Source: CAYSBK01 sp964429265
GTDB taxonomy: Bacteria; Planctomycetota; Phycisphaerae; Sedimentisphaerales; Anaerobacaceae
Reading direction: 5' to 3'
Assembly (NCBI GenBank): GCA_964429265.1
Contig: CAYSBK010000030.1
Span: 1 to 17,359 of the forward strand
DNA length: 17,359 bases
Shown here: positions 7,033-14,873 of the stretch, in pieces
Layout: every line of letters starts with the position of its first letter
Numbering within the stretch: the stretch's first letter is position 1
Notes under the pieces: model-generated
What the model saw: the letters and a program-made list of their open reading frames with translations, nothing else
Database searches by the model: none
Told to the model about the DNA's origin: nothing
Position numbers and translations under genes: made by a program

Positions 7033-8085
7033 TCAGCGATCAAGCTCGAAAAGGCCTTCGTCGGACCGGCCGGCCTGGGCCGCCTTGCGGGACTTCAAGC
7101 CCAGGTGCCTGCACGCCTGTTCCGTTATCTCTCGACCGCGTTTGGTGCGGCGCAAGAAGCCGATCTGTAAAAGATACGGCTCAACGACGTCCTCGAGCGT
7201 GTCGCGTTCTTCGCCCAGTGTCGCCGCGATGGCGTCAATTCCGGCCGGGCCGCCGCCGTAAACGTCCGCAAGCGCACGCAGAAACGCCCGGTCCAGTTCG
7301 TCCAGCCCGAAACCGTCTATCTGCTCCATCTTCAGCGCGTTTTCGACGATGGGCGGCGTCAGCACGCCTGTGCCCTTTACCTGGGCGTAATCGCGAACCC
7401 GCTTGAGCAAACGGTTCGCAACCCGCGGCGTGCCACGCGACCGCGAGGCAATCAGCTCCAGCGTTCCATCCTCGAACTGCAGGCCCAGCAGCTTCGCCGA
7501 CCTGCTCAGTATCTGCGTCAGCTCCTCGGCATCGTAGAAGTCCAGGTGATAAAGCATCCCGAATCGGCTTCGCAGCGGCGCGCTCAAAAGTCCCGCACGG
7601 GTGGTGGCTCCTATAAGCGTAAAACGCTTCAGCGGAAAGTTTATCGTCTTGGCGTGAAGCCCGCTTTCCACGGTGAAGTCGACCTTGAACTCCTCCATCG
7701 CCGGGTAAATAAACTCCTCCACGGGCGTGCTGAGCCTGTGCACCTCGTCGATGAAAAGCACGTCGCCGGTCTCGATGTTGGTCAACAGCCCCATCACGTC
7801 GCCCTGCTTGACCAACGCCGGGCCGGACGTACAGCGGATATTGGCCTGCATCTCGTTCGCCACCACGTGCGCCAGCGTCGTTTTGCCGAGCCCCGGCGGA
7901 CCGTAAAAAAGAATATGTTCCAGCGGCTCGGACCTCTGCCGGGCCGCCTCTATCGCAATCGACAGCTTCCGCCGCACCATCGCCTGGCCGACACACTCGT
8001 TCAGGTACCTCGGACGCAGCGAAACGTTGAAGCTCTCCTCCTGCTCGTTCAGCGACTGGGCACCGATTATCCTGTTTACAACCAT
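7033..8085 (-). CDS. ruvB: Holliday junction branch migration ATPase RuvB
   Basis: AAA+ motor that drives branch migration of Holliday junctions together with RuvA. The 350-residue protein has Walker A GPPGLGKT (62-69), Walker B VLFIDE (109-114) followed by VHRL, the SGPALVKQGD loop, sensor region TLIGATTRAG, the arginine-finger segment APLRSRFG and a C-terminal winged-helix domain (GGPAGIDAIAATLGEE onward). Length is a little above the family norm because of a charged tail after GLKSRKAAQ. The ATG is preceded by AAAGGTAGG at good spacing. It is the last gene of the leftward block, 37 nt after ruvA. No part of the motor looks damaged. Confidence 0.97.
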   Translation of the reverse strand: MVVNRIIGAQSLNEQEESFNVSLRPRYLNECVGQAMVRRKLSIAIEAARQRSEPLEHILFYGPPGLGKTTLAHVVANEMQANIRCTSGPALVKQGDVMGLLTNIETGDVLFIDEVHRLSTPVEEFIYPAMEEFKVDFTVESGLHAKTINFPLKRFTLIGATTRAGLLSAPLRSRFGMLYHLDFYDAEELTQILSRSAKLLGLQFEDGTLELIASRSRGTPRVANRLLKRVRDYAQVKGTGVLTPPIVENALKMEQIDGFGLDELDRAFLRALADVYGGGPAGIDAIAATLGEERDTLEDVVEPYLLQIGFLRRTKRGREITEQACRHLGLKSRKAAQAGRSDEGLFELDR

Positions 8086-8122
8086 AACCTACCTTTCGCT
8101 GCCCCCGGCAACATAACCGCCG

Positions 8123-8752
8123 TCAAACTTCCACCCCCTGCTTGGTCCTGTAAACCAGCGGAACCAGCGCCTCGGCGGAATCCACTTCCGGATGCCGCTT
8201 GCAGGTCAGTTCTATCAGCTCGATCGCCTCGGACCTTTTCTCGCCCCAGGCAATGAGGATTTCCAGCGCCTCGGCCTGGAAGCCCCTGAAGCGCGCCTCA
8301 ACCGGCCGGGCGACCTCGGCACCGGCCGCAAAGTTCTTGAGCTTTCCCTTCAGCTCCGCAATGATTTGCTGGGCCATTCTCTTGCCCACGCCGTCCAGCA
8401 GCAACAGCGTCTTCTCGTCGCCGTTTTCTATCGCCGCCGCTATCTGCGCGATCGGCATACTCAACAGCCGAAGCCCTTTTCTTATCCCGATGCCCTTGAC
8501 GCTGATGAACTTTGTGAAGAAATCCCTCTCGGCCTCACTGAGAAAACCCACCATCCGCGGCACGAAAGACCCACCGCCGGGCGTGCCCTCGTAGTACTCC
8601 ATCGTGCACAACGTAATATCCCGCCCGACCTTGTCCGACAGCGAACTGACACAGTATCCCGGCAGCATCACCTCGTAGGCGACCGGCCCGACCTGCACCA
8701 GGGCCCCGGCATTGTCGAGACTGATCAGTTTTCCTTCTATCCTCGCGATCAT
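8123..8752 (-). CDS. ruvA: Holliday junction DNA-binding protein RuvA
   Basis: Tetrameric junction-binding partner of RuvB. The 209-residue protein starts with the family OB-fold (MIARIEGKL), has two helix-hairpin-helix motifs (VKGIGIRKGLRLLS at 85-98, LDGVGKRMAQQII at 119-131) and a C-terminal RuvB-binding domain (about 155-200). Compared with E. coli RuvA, the loop that holds the acidic pin is about six residues longer and reads EGTPGGGS (55-62) in place of the Glu-Asp pair. ATG 8752 has GAAGGG a few nt upstream; an in-frame ATG at 8767 adds only five residues. It lies 25 nt after ruvC. Identity is certain; the loop difference is probably lineage-wide and not damage. Confidence 0.95.
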   Translation of the reverse strand: MIARIEGKLISLDNAGALVQVGPVAYEVMLPGYCVSSLSDKVGRDITLCTMEYYEGTPGGGSFVPRMVGFLSEAERDFFTKFISVKGIGIRKGLRLLSMPIAQIAAAIENGDEKTLLLLDGVGKRMAQQIIAELKGKLKNFAAGAEVARPVEARFRGFQAEALEILIAWGEKRSEAIELIELTCKRHPEVDSAEALVPLVYRTKQGVEV

Positions 8753-8777
8753 AAAGCCCTTCACCATCCCGGGCGGT

Positions 8778-9284
8778 CTATCGCCCCGCCCGCCCACGCA
8801 CCACCAACGGCAGCGAAAGCGAATCAGCACAGCACACGGCTGCCGCGATCGCGTCGGCCACGTCGCTCGGGCTGGGCACCTGCGGCAGTGCCAGCAGCGT
8901 TGCAACCGCTTTTTGGACCTGCTGCTTTGAGGCCCGGCCGTTGCCTGTCACCGATTTCTTTATCTGCGTGGCCCCGAAGCTGCGGACCTCAACGCCCGCC
9001 TCGGCCGCCTTCTGCAGTATAACCCCCCGCGCGTGACCCATCAATATCGCCGTCCGCGGATGCTTGTAGTGCGAGTAAAGCTTCTCCACCGCAAAGAGGT
9101 CCGGTTCGAGCCTTTGCAGCAAAGCCTCCGTGTCGGCGGCTATCTGGTTGAGCTTGACTTCCACGGCCAGGTTTGCCTGCGTCCGAAACAACCCGGCCTC
9201 GATAAGCCGTTGCCTGCCTCGGCCCACTTCGATGCAGGCGTACCCGCAAACCTGCAGCCCCGGGTCGATACCGAGTATCCTCAC
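8778..9284 (-). CDS. ruvC: Crossover junction endodeoxyribonuclease RuvC
   Basis: Holliday junction resolvase with an RNase H-like fold that cuts RuvAB-bound junctions symmetrically. All four catalytic acids are visible in the 168 residues: Asp7 in RILGIDPGL, Glu67 in AVEKLY, and Asp141 and Asp144 in SDVADAIA. The segment MGHARGVIL (82-90) is also typical. Start is GTG 9284, after a strong GGAGGT 5 nt upstream, and it overlaps the cysS stop by 4 nt (GTGA), so translation is probably coupled. The order ruvC-ruvA-ruvB is the common bacterial arrangement. Length is normal. Confidence 0.95.
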   Translation of the reverse strand: MRILGIDPGLQVCGYACIEVGRGRQRLIEAGLFRTQANLAVEVKLNQIAADTEALLQRLEPDLFAVEKLYSHYKHPRTAILMGHARGVILQKAAEAGVEVRSFGATQIKKSVTGNGRASKQQVQKAVATLLALPQVPSPSDVADAIAAAVCCADSLSLPLVVRGRAGR

Positions 9285-10753
9285 TTCAACCTCCAGCGAG
9301 TCCCTTCGGGCCGGTCTTCCAGCACGATGCCGGCTTCACTGAGCCGGTCGCGAATAGCATCGGCCGCGGCGAAGTCCTTTCGCTGCCGGGCCTGGTTGCG
9401 CTGCTCGATAAGAATGTTCATCACGCTCTCGAACAATCGCTCATCCGCGCCGCTGCTTTGTTCCTTATCGACCACGCCCAGAACGTCCCCCGCAAGCCTG
9501 TCGAACCAGCCTTCAACTTCGCCCAGTGTCCCTGCGGTTACCGCGGGTTGCTCCAGCAGTGCATTGGTCAACCTGACCGCCTCGAACACCACCGACAATG
9601 CCACCGACGTATTCAAGTCATCGTCCATTGCCTCTTCGAACCGCTGCTTGAGCTGGTCCAATTGCCTGCTGACATCTTTATCCGCATCTCCCGCCGGTGC
9701 ACCGGCGATAGCCCTGCGCAGGCTCCTGACGGTATCGTTTATCTTCCTGTAGCCGCTCTGGGCCGCATAAAGCGCCGCATCGGAAAAATCCAGCGGGCTG
9801 CGGTAGTGGCTGTTAAGCACAAGCTGCCGCACCGCCAGCGGCTCGTACGCCCGCATCAGCCGCTCGTGCGAGCCGGAAAACACCTGCTTGAGCGTGATGA
9901 AGTTGTTGAGGCTCTTGCCCATCTTCTGGCCGTCCACCGTGACCATGTTGTTGTGCAGCCAGTACCGCACGAATTGCACGCCGTTGGCCGCCTCGGACTG
10001 GGCAATCTCGCAGTCGTGGTGCGGGAACTGGTTCTCAAGTCCGCCGCCGTGGATGTCGATGGTCTTGCCGAGGTACTTCATACTCATCACCGAGCATTCC
10101 AGGTGCCAGCCGGGATAACCCATTCCCCAGGGACTCGGCCACTGCATAATGTGGTTGGGCTCGGCCTTTTTCCAGAGCGCGAAATCAACCGGGTTTCTCT
10201 TCTCCTCGGAAACCTGCACCCGTGCCCCCGCCAGCATCTCCTCGACCTTTCTGCCCGAGAGCTTGCCGTATTCGCTGAACTTGCTGACATCGAAATAAAC
10301 CGACCCGTTGACCTCGTAGGCATAGCCTTTATCCAGCAGTGTCTTGACCAGTTCTATCTGCTCGGTTATGTGTCCGGTCGCGCGCGGGCTGATGTCCGGG
10401 CGGACACAGTTCAGCCGGTCCATATCATCGAAGTAGCTGCGGGTATAGTACTCGGCCACGGCCATCGGGTGCTTCTTTTCTCGCCGGGCCGCCGCGACCA
10501 CCTTGTCCTCGCCCTGGTCCGCGTCGTCGGTCAAATGACCGACGTCCGTAATGTTCTGCACGTACGTCACACTATAGCCTATGTAACGCAGGTATCTAAC
10601 CAGCACGTCGAAGCTGACATAGCTCTTGGCGTGGCCCAGGTGGGCGTGGCCGTAAACCGTCGGGCCGCACACGTATATGCCGACCCGGCCCTTTTGCAGC
10701 GGCTCGAATCGCTCTCTTTTTCTGGTCAGGGTGTTGTAAAGTTCAAGCGCCAT
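9281..10753 (-). CDS. cysS: Cysteinyl-tRNA synthetase
   Basis: Class I aminoacyl-tRNA synthetase that charges tRNA-Cys. The 490-residue protein shows the HIGH-type motif GHAHLGHA (35-42) inside CGPTVYGHAHLG, zinc ligands Cys29, Cys220, His245 and Glu249, DIHGGG (233-238), and a KMGKS signature (277-281) where most family members have KMSKS. The C-terminal part (about 330-490) is helical and ends in the usual ERxxARxxKDFAAADAIRDxL-like anticodon-binding segment and GTRW. The ATG is preceded by GGAGGTG at rather long spacing (about 12 nt). It overlaps ruvC by 4 nt and lies 125 nt after ispF, where a weak promoter candidate exists. ispF-cysS neighbourhood is also known in Firmicutes. Confidence 0.97.
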   Translation of the reverse strand: MALELYNTLTRKRERFEPLQKGRVGIYVCGPTVYGHAHLGHAKSYVSFDVLVRYLRYIGYSVTYVQNITDVGHLTDDADQGEDKVVAAARREKKHPMAVAEYYTRSYFDDMDRLNCVRPDISPRATGHITEQIELVKTLLDKGYAYEVNGSVYFDVSKFSEYGKLSGRKVEEMLAGARVQVSEEKRNPVDFALWKKAEPNHIMQWPSPWGMGYPGWHLECSVMSMKYLGKTIDIHGGGLENQFPHHDCEIAQSEAANGVQFVRYWLHNNMVTVDGQKMGKSLNNFITLKQVFSGSHERLMRAYEPLAVRQLVLNSHYRSPLDFSDAALYAAQSGYRKINDTVRSLRRAIAGAPAGDADKDVSRQLDQLKQRFEEAMDDDLNTSVALSVVFEAVRLTNALLEQPAVTAGTLGEVEGWFDRLAGDVLGVVDKEQSSGADERLFESVMNILIEQRNQARQRKDFAAADAIRDRLSEAGIVLEDRPEGTRWRLK

Positions 10754-10792
10754 TCGTTGTGTGCCACCTCCGTTCCTGCTTGTTCCGAATCG

Positions 10793-10820
10793 TCGATAAA
10801 AAGCCGTAATCTCCTTTCAA
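10793..10820 (-). promoter_or_regulatory. Weak promoter candidate for cysS-ruvCAB
   Basis: On the minus strand TTGAAA (10815-10820, five of six to the -35 consensus) is followed after 16 nt by TATCGA (10793-10798, three of six to the -10). It lies in the 125-nt gap between ispF and cysS, about 40 nt before the cysS ATG. The weak -10 makes this tentative; readthrough from ispF is equally possible. Confidence 0.3.
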
Positions 10821-10854
10821 CGCGCCCTGTCGCCCCTGCGCCCCACGCACCGAT

Positions 10855-10877
10855 GCCCATCGCTTGTGCCGGTGGGC
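10855..10877 (-). other. Imperfect hairpin directly after the ispF stop
   Basis: Arms GCCCACCG and CGATGGGC (minus strand) can pair over 8 positions with one C-A mismatch around a 7-nt loop, beginning one nucleotide past the ispF TGA. No U-run follows, so an intrinsic terminator is not supported. It may be a 3'-end structure separating ispF from cysS. Confidence 0.3.
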
Positions 10878-10878
10878 T

Positions 10879-11391
10879 TCACAGGGTCCTTCTGTACTTC
10901 TTTTTCAACAGAACCGCCGCGGTCGCAGCGATCGCCCGGCCTGCGCCGATGTCTCCGAAGCCCTCGTTCGTCTTGGCCTTGACGTTCACCGTCGCGAAAT
11001 CTATCCCCAGAAGCCCCGCGATGCACCTTCTTATCTGCCCTTTGAACGGCGCAACCGTCGGGACCTCCGCGTGAATTATCAGGTCAACGTTCGCAATCTC
11101 CCAGTCCTTCGCCTCCAGTTTCTCCCTGACAATCAACAGAAGCTCCTTGCTGTCGGCGTCCTTCCATTTCTGGTCCGTATCCGGAAACAGCGTCCCGATA
11201 TCGCCCATCCCCGCCGCACCAAGCAGCGCATCAATCACCGCGTGCAGGACTGCATCGCCGTCGCTGTGCCCGGCCAGTCCCGCCTCGTACGGCACGTACA
11301 CGCCGCCGAGCATAAGTTTTCTGCCTTCCACCAGCGCGTGAATGTCCGTGCCTATGCCGGTTCGATATTCCGGTTTTGGTCTTTCAATCAC
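10879..11391 (-). CDS. ispF: 2-C-methyl-D-erythritol 2,4-cyclodiphosphate synthase
   Basis: MEP-pathway enzyme that cyclises CDP-methylerythritol 2-phosphate on the way to isopentenyl diphosphate, the substrate later used by UppS. The 170-residue protein is of normal length, with zinc ligands Asp16 and His18 in GTDIHAL, His50 in GHSDGDAVLHA (41-51), GDIGTLFPDTD (63-73), and KAKTNEGFGDIGAGRAIAA (138-156) in place of the more usual KATTTExLGFTGRxEGIAA. Start is GTG 11391, after AAGGGGA, and overlaps the hisB stop by 4 nt (GTGA). ispD, often adjacent or fused, is not in the window. Assignment is secure. Confidence 0.95.
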   Translation of the reverse strand: MIERPKPEYRTGIGTDIHALVEGRKLMLGGVYVPYEAGLAGHSDGDAVLHAVIDALLGAAGMGDIGTLFPDTDQKWKDADSKELLLIVREKLEAKDWEIANVDLIIHAEVPTVAPFKGQIRRCIAGLLGIDFATVNVKAKTNEGFGDIGAGRAIAATAAVLLKKKYRRTL

Positions 11392-11972
11392 AGCGTCCCC
11401 TTGGTGCTGGGTATTTCGTTCCCGACGACCCTCACCGCCGCCGCCAGGGCCTGTCCAAGCCCCTTGAAAATCGCCTCGGCTATGTGGTGGCTGTTCGTAC
11501 CGTACGGCACGTTGATGTGCAGGTTGAACATCCCGCTGTTCGCAACGCTGCGCAGCATCTCCTCAAGGCACTGCACATCGAAATCGCCTATGCGCTGCGT
11601 GCGGTACTCGACGTTGTACACAAAGTTGGGCCGGCCCGACAGGTCCACCGACACGTTTGCTATCGTCTCTTCCATCGGCACCGAGCTGTGCCCGTACCTC
11701 GCAATGCCCTTTTTGTCTCCCAGCGCCTCCAGCAGACCCTGCCCCAGGCATAGGCCGATATCTTCGGACGTGTGGTGCGCGTCCACTTCCAGGTCGCCGC
11801 TGGCCCGAATCGTTATGTCCATCCTGCCGTGCTTGCTCAGATGTGCCAGCATATGGTCAAGGAAACCAATGCCCGTATCTATCTGGTACCGGCCCGTTCC
11901 GTCCAGGTTTAGCTGCAGCTCCACGGTGGTTTCCTTGGTCCGCCTCTGTACCTTCGCCGTCCGGTTTTTCAT
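11388..11972 (-). CDS. hisB: Imidazoleglycerol-phosphate dehydratase
   Basis: Manganese enzyme of histidine synthesis that converts imidazoleglycerol phosphate to imidazoleacetol phosphate, the substrate of HisC encoded just upstream. The 194-residue protein is the monofunctional form with no HisB phosphatase domain. Metal-ligand motifs are all present: GFLDHMLAHLSKHG (36-49), DAHHTSEDIG (64-73), RYGHSSVPMEE (92-102) and SHHIAEAIFKG (161-171). ATG 11972 lies 9 nt after AGGG and 4 nt after the hisC stop; the frame is open further upstream but that part is hisC-overlapping and unlike the family. The gene overlaps ispF by 4 nt, an unusual coupling of histidine and isoprenoid steps. Confidence 0.96.
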   Translation of the reverse strand: MKNRTAKVQRRTKETTVELQLNLDGTGRYQIDTGIGFLDHMLAHLSKHGRMDITIRASGDLEVDAHHTSEDIGLCLGQGLLEALGDKKGIARYGHSSVPMEETIANVSVDLSGRPNFVYNVEYRTQRIGDFDVQCLEEMLRSVANSGMFNLHINVPYGTNSHHIAEAIFKGLGQALAAAVRVVGNEIPSTKGTL

Positions 11973-11976
11973 AGGT

Positions 11977-13032
11977 TCATCCCTGCTCGGAAAGAATCTC
12001 TTTGATGGCCAGCACCAGCTTGTCGTTCTGTTGGCTGGTGCCCACGGTAATTCGCAGCTTGTCGTCGAGACCCGGCGTGTCAAAATACCTTACGTAAATA
12101 CTCCGCTCGACCAGCTTCTGGTAAATCCCCTCGGCACGGCCGTTCCTGTTACGGGCCAGAACGAAGTTGGCAAAGCTGTCCGGCACCTTGAACTTCAGCG
12201 CGCGAAGCTGCGCGGTAAGCGTCGCCCGGTCCTGCCTTACCTTCTCGATGTTCTGCCGGAAGTACTCCTGGTCCCTTATCGCTGCCGTGGCCGCCGAGAT
12301 TGTCACCGCGTCGACGTTGTAAGAATCCTTGATCTTCATCAGGCCCGCTATCAACTGCGGCCTTGCAATGGCGTACCCGAACCGCAGCCCCGCCAGCGAG
12401 TAGCCCTTGCTCATCGAGCGAAGGATGATAACGTTGTCGAAGTCCTTGACCAGTCGGGCGCAGTTATCGTCGGCAAAGTCAACGTATGCCTCGTCGATAA
12501 GCAGCACCCCCTTTACCTCGTCCGCCAGGGACGCCATTTCCGCGACCGCCACGAACGTGCCGCTCGGTGCGTTCGGGTTGCAGACAATCGTAAGTGCCGC
12601 CGCCGTACCTGCCAGCTTCGCCGGAAGGTTGAACTCGTCGTCGAAAGGCACCTCAACCGTCGCGCAGTCCTGCAACTGCGCAAGGACCGCGTACAGCGAG
12701 TACGTCGGAACCGGGTACGCCACCGCCCGCTGCCGGTCGCAAAACGCCTGCATCGCAATCCGCAGCAACTCGTCGCCGCCGTTGCAGCACATAATCCAGT
12801 CGGGTTCGACGTCGTTAAGCTCGGCCGCCGCCTGCCGGAAAGCCTCCCCCAGCGGGTCCGGGTACCTGCGAAGCTGCTCAGGCCGAATCCCTGCAATCGC
12901 CTCCATCACGGCGGGCGACGGCGGATACGGATTCTCGTTCGTGTTGAGCTTGACTACGGCATCCCCTTCGGGGGGCTGGTAGCCCGGCGTGTAGCCCTGG
13001 GCCTGCTCGATATTCTGGCGAAAGTAACCCAT
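11977..13032 (-). CDS. hisC: Histidinol-phosphate aminotransferase
   Basis: PLP-dependent class I/II aminotransferase acting on imidazoleacetol phosphate in histidine synthesis. The 351-residue protein has LNTNENPYPPSP (29-40), YPDP, NGGDELL (84-90), NPNAPSGTF (152-160), DEAYVDF (180-186) and the PLP-lysine segment SMSKGYSLAGLRFGY with Lys209. I chose ATG 13032 because MGYFRQNIEQAQGYTPG matches usual HisC N-termini and the proposed promoter places transcription start near 13085, leaving a 50-nt leader. An in-frame GTG at 13080 would add 16 residues and leave almost no leader. No clear ribosome binding site precedes 13032, so the start is the least certain part. hisB follows after 4 nt. Confidence 0.94.
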   Translation of the reverse strand: MGYFRQNIEQAQGYTPGYQPPEGDAVVKLNTNENPYPPSPAVMEAIAGIRPEQLRRYPDPLGEAFRQAAAELNDVEPDWIMCCNGGDELLRIAMQAFCDRQRAVAYPVPTYSLYAVLAQLQDCATVEVPFDDEFNLPAKLAGTAAALTIVCNPNAPSGTFVAVAEMASLADEVKGVLLIDEAYVDFADDNCARLVKDFDNVIILRSMSKGYSLAGLRFGYAIARPQLIAGLMKIKDSYNVDAVTISAATAAIRDQEYFRQNIEKVRQDRATLTAQLRALKFKVPDSFANFVLARNRNGRAEGIYQKLVERSIYVRYFDTPGLDDKLRITVGTSQQNDKLVLAIKEILSEQG

Positions 13033-13091
13033 CGTACGGTTCTGCAATGTCCACCCGCAAAGGCATCCGGGATATTTCACTATGTTCCAGG

Positions 13092-13119
13092 ATTATAAGC
13101 GCATCCGTCGCCAAAGCAA
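13092..13119 (-). promoter_or_regulatory. Promoter candidate for hisC-hisB-ispF
   Basis: A perfect TATAAT on the minus strand (13092-13097) is preceded, after 16 nt, by TTGCTT (13114-13119, three of six to the -35). It lies in the 181-nt gap after accD, about 60 nt before the hisC ATG. The exact -10 and its position support a sigma70-type start near 13085. No histidine-rich leader peptide or attenuator was seen downstream. Confidence 0.5.
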
Positions 13120-13145
13120 AGACAGATTCCCAATCCTGCTGGTTA

Positions 13146-13213
13146 CGGCAGGCTCCGCCACCGATGTGATTTCCCCCGCCGCCTAAAAGCCCTAAACGCC
13201 CGACCGCCTGCCG
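13146..13213 (-). repeat. 8-bp inverted repeat downstream of accD
   Basis: CGGCAGGC begins on the minus strand directly after the accD TAG (13206-13213) and its exact reverse complement GCCTGCCG lies at 13146-13153, enclosing 52 nt. The arms could form a long-range stem in the accD 3' region. There is no U-run, so a terminator is not shown. Confidence 0.35.
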
Positions 13214-14059
13214 CTACGGCGTGCAGTAATCTATCAGCCTCGCCAGCTCGCTGCGCAGGTCCTTGCGATTGACAATCATATCGACGAAGCCGTGCTCGAG
13301 CATAAACTCGGCCGACTGAAAACCTTCCGGCAGCTCCGTTTTTATCGTCTCGGCTATTGTCCGCGGACCGGCGAACCCAATCAGGGCCTTCGGCTCGGCT
13401 ATTATCACGTCGCCGAGCATAGCGAAGCTCGCCGACACGCCGCCGGTCGTCGGGTCGGTCAGAACCGAAATGAACAGCCCTCCAGCCTCGTCGTACTTCG
13501 CAAGCGCCGCAGAAGTCTTGGCCATCTGGCCCAGCGACACCACGCCCTCGTGCATCCTGGCCCCGCCGGAACAGCACACCACAACCAGCGGCAGCGACTC
13601 TTCCATCGCCTTCTCGATCGCCGTGCAGACCTTCTCACCCACCACAAAGCCCATCGAACCCATCAAGAAATTCGAGTCCATAACACCCAGAATTACCGGC
13701 CTGCCCTTGATGAACGCCTTGCCTATCCGCATCGCCTCGTTGCTGCCGCTTTTTTCGGCATCGGACTTCAGCCGCTGCTTGTAGCTGGTGGCTTTGTACT
13801 TGAAGTCGAGCGGGTCTTTCGCGGCCATATCCGCCAGCATCTCTTCGAAGCTGCCCTCGTCCACCAGGTACCTGATCCGAGTTTCGGCGTCGATGCGAAA
13901 GTGGTAGTTGCACTGCGGACAGACGTTCAGATTCTTCAGGACCGCGCTTTTGTACAGCATATGCTCGCAGTCCGGACAGCGCATCCACAGACCGGCCGGC
14001 ATTTCCTTGCGAGGCCGCAGCGAAAAGCCGTTCCACTTGCTTTGCTGTTCCTCGGTCAT
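13214..14059 (-). CDS. accD: Acetyl-CoA carboxylase carboxyltransferase subunit beta
   Basis: Beta subunit of the carboxyltransferase that, with AccA, moves carboxyl from biotin to acetyl-CoA to give malonyl-CoA for fatty acid synthesis. The 281-residue protein has the N-terminal zinc ribbon (Cys28, Cys31, Cys47, Cys50) characteristic of AccD, then the crotonase-like fold with SGGARMHEG (164-172) and TDPTTGGVSASFAMLGD (201-217). ATG 14059 lies 9 nt after AGGGAAG; an in-frame ATG at 14080 adds seven residues but has only AGG directly abutting it. It follows rpe by 66 nt in the unit led by gapA. accA is not in the window. Confidence 0.96.
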   Translation of the reverse strand: MTEEQQSKWNGFSLRPRKEMPAGLWMRCPDCEHMLYKSAVLKNLNVCPQCNYHFRIDAETRIRYLVDEGSFEEMLADMAAKDPLDFKYKATSYKQRLKSDAEKSGSNEAMRIGKAFIKGRPVILGVMDSNFLMGSMGFVVGEKVCTAIEKAMEESLPLVVVCCSGGARMHEGVVSLGQMAKTSAALAKYDEAGGLFISVLTDPTTGGVSASFAMLGDVIIAEPKALIGFAGPRTIAETIKTELPEGFQSAEFMLEHGFVDMIVNRKDLRSELARLIDYCTP

Positions 14060-14125
14060 ACTCGAAGTCTTCCCTGTCATCCTGCGCTGGTTATTTTACC
14101 GAAAGAATACCGGCCTGTCGTGCCA

Positions 14126-14812
14126 TTATTCCACCGCTGCCCGTATCGCCCTGATGGCGGCCGCACGGTCCTTTTTCGAGAAAATCGCGTTGCCCGCCAC
14201 CAGCGTATCCGCACCATACGAAACCACCGTCGGCGCTGTTCGCGGGTCTATGCCGCCGTCCACCTCCACGCGGACGCCCGCACCAACCAGCCGGCGGACA
14301 TCCACCACCTTCCTGGCCGCCGCGGGCATAAAGGCCTGGGCGCCGAAACCAGGATGAACCGTCATCACCAGAACCATATCGCACAGCCGCGCGACGTCCT
14401 TGACGGCATCGACCGGCGTCTCGGGATTCAGGCAGACACCCGCCGTGCAACCCAGCTCGTGCAGCCTGTCGATAAGCTCGGCCGGCCGGTCCGTAGTCTC
14501 AATGTGGAATGTGATATGGTTGGCACCCGCCTCGACGAACCGCTCGGCGTATTTGTCGGGGTCCGTTATCATCAGGTGCGCATCGAAAACGAGCCTGCTG
14601 CACCGCCGCAGTTTCTCCACCACCACCGGCCCGATCGTTATGTTCGGCACAAAATGGCCGTCCATCACGTCGAGATGAACGATCTTCACCCCTGCCGATT
14701 CCACCTGGGCTATCTCGTCGGCCAGCCTTGCAAAATCGGCACTGAGAATCGATGGGGCGATTTCAAGGCTCCCCGCCGCCGGCAGACGCAATTCCATACG
14801 AGCTTGCTTCAT
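14126..14812 (-). CDS. rpe: Ribulose-phosphate 3-epimerase
   Basis: TIM-barrel enzyme of the pentose phosphate pathway that interconverts ribulose 5-phosphate and xylulose 5-phosphate. The 228-residue protein shows IAPSILSADF (18-27), HLDVMDGHFVPN (47-58) with His47 and Asp49, DAHLMI (78-83) with His79, MTVHPGFGAQ (150-159) and VDGGI (184-188) with Asp185, so the metal and catalytic residues are complete. ATG 14812 is preceded only by a weak GAAGTGA; ATG 14797 is a shorter option with no better site. The 15 or so residues before IAPSILSA are somewhat longer than usual. It lies 61 nt after pgk. Confidence 0.95.
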   Translation of the reverse strand: MKQARMELRLPAAGSLEIAPSILSADFARLADEIAQVESAGVKIVHLDVMDGHFVPNITIGPVVVEKLRRCSRLVFDAHLMITDPDKYAERFVEAGANHITFHIETTDRPAELIDRLHELGCTAGVCLNPETPVDAVKDVARLCDMVLVMTVHPGFGAQAFMPAAARKVVDVRRLVGAGVRVEVDGGIDPRTAPTVVSYGADTLVAGNAIFSKKDRAAAIRAIRAAVE

Positions 14813-14873
14813 CGCATCACTTCGCAAACCGTCCCCGCCGTGAACACCGCACCTGCCGCCGACCGCCCGGGCA

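Noticed and set aside
9458..11074. A 538-codon plus-strand frame antisense to cysS
   Set aside because: cysS is intact and unmistakable; the antisense product shows no family features. The same holds for plus-strand frames at 13292-14905 and minus-strand frames at 2958-4388 and 5057-6337.
13033..13085. Histidine attenuator or leader peptide before hisC
   Set aside because: The 50-nt leader contains no run of His codons and no competing hairpin-terminator pair.
10864..13098. A 744-codon open frame on the plus strand, antisense to ispF, hisB and hisC
   Set aside because: It has no recognisable domain, is very rich in Arg, Pro and Val, and covers three genes with complete catalytic motifs on the other strand. 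High GC at third codon positions readily leaves the antisense frame open.
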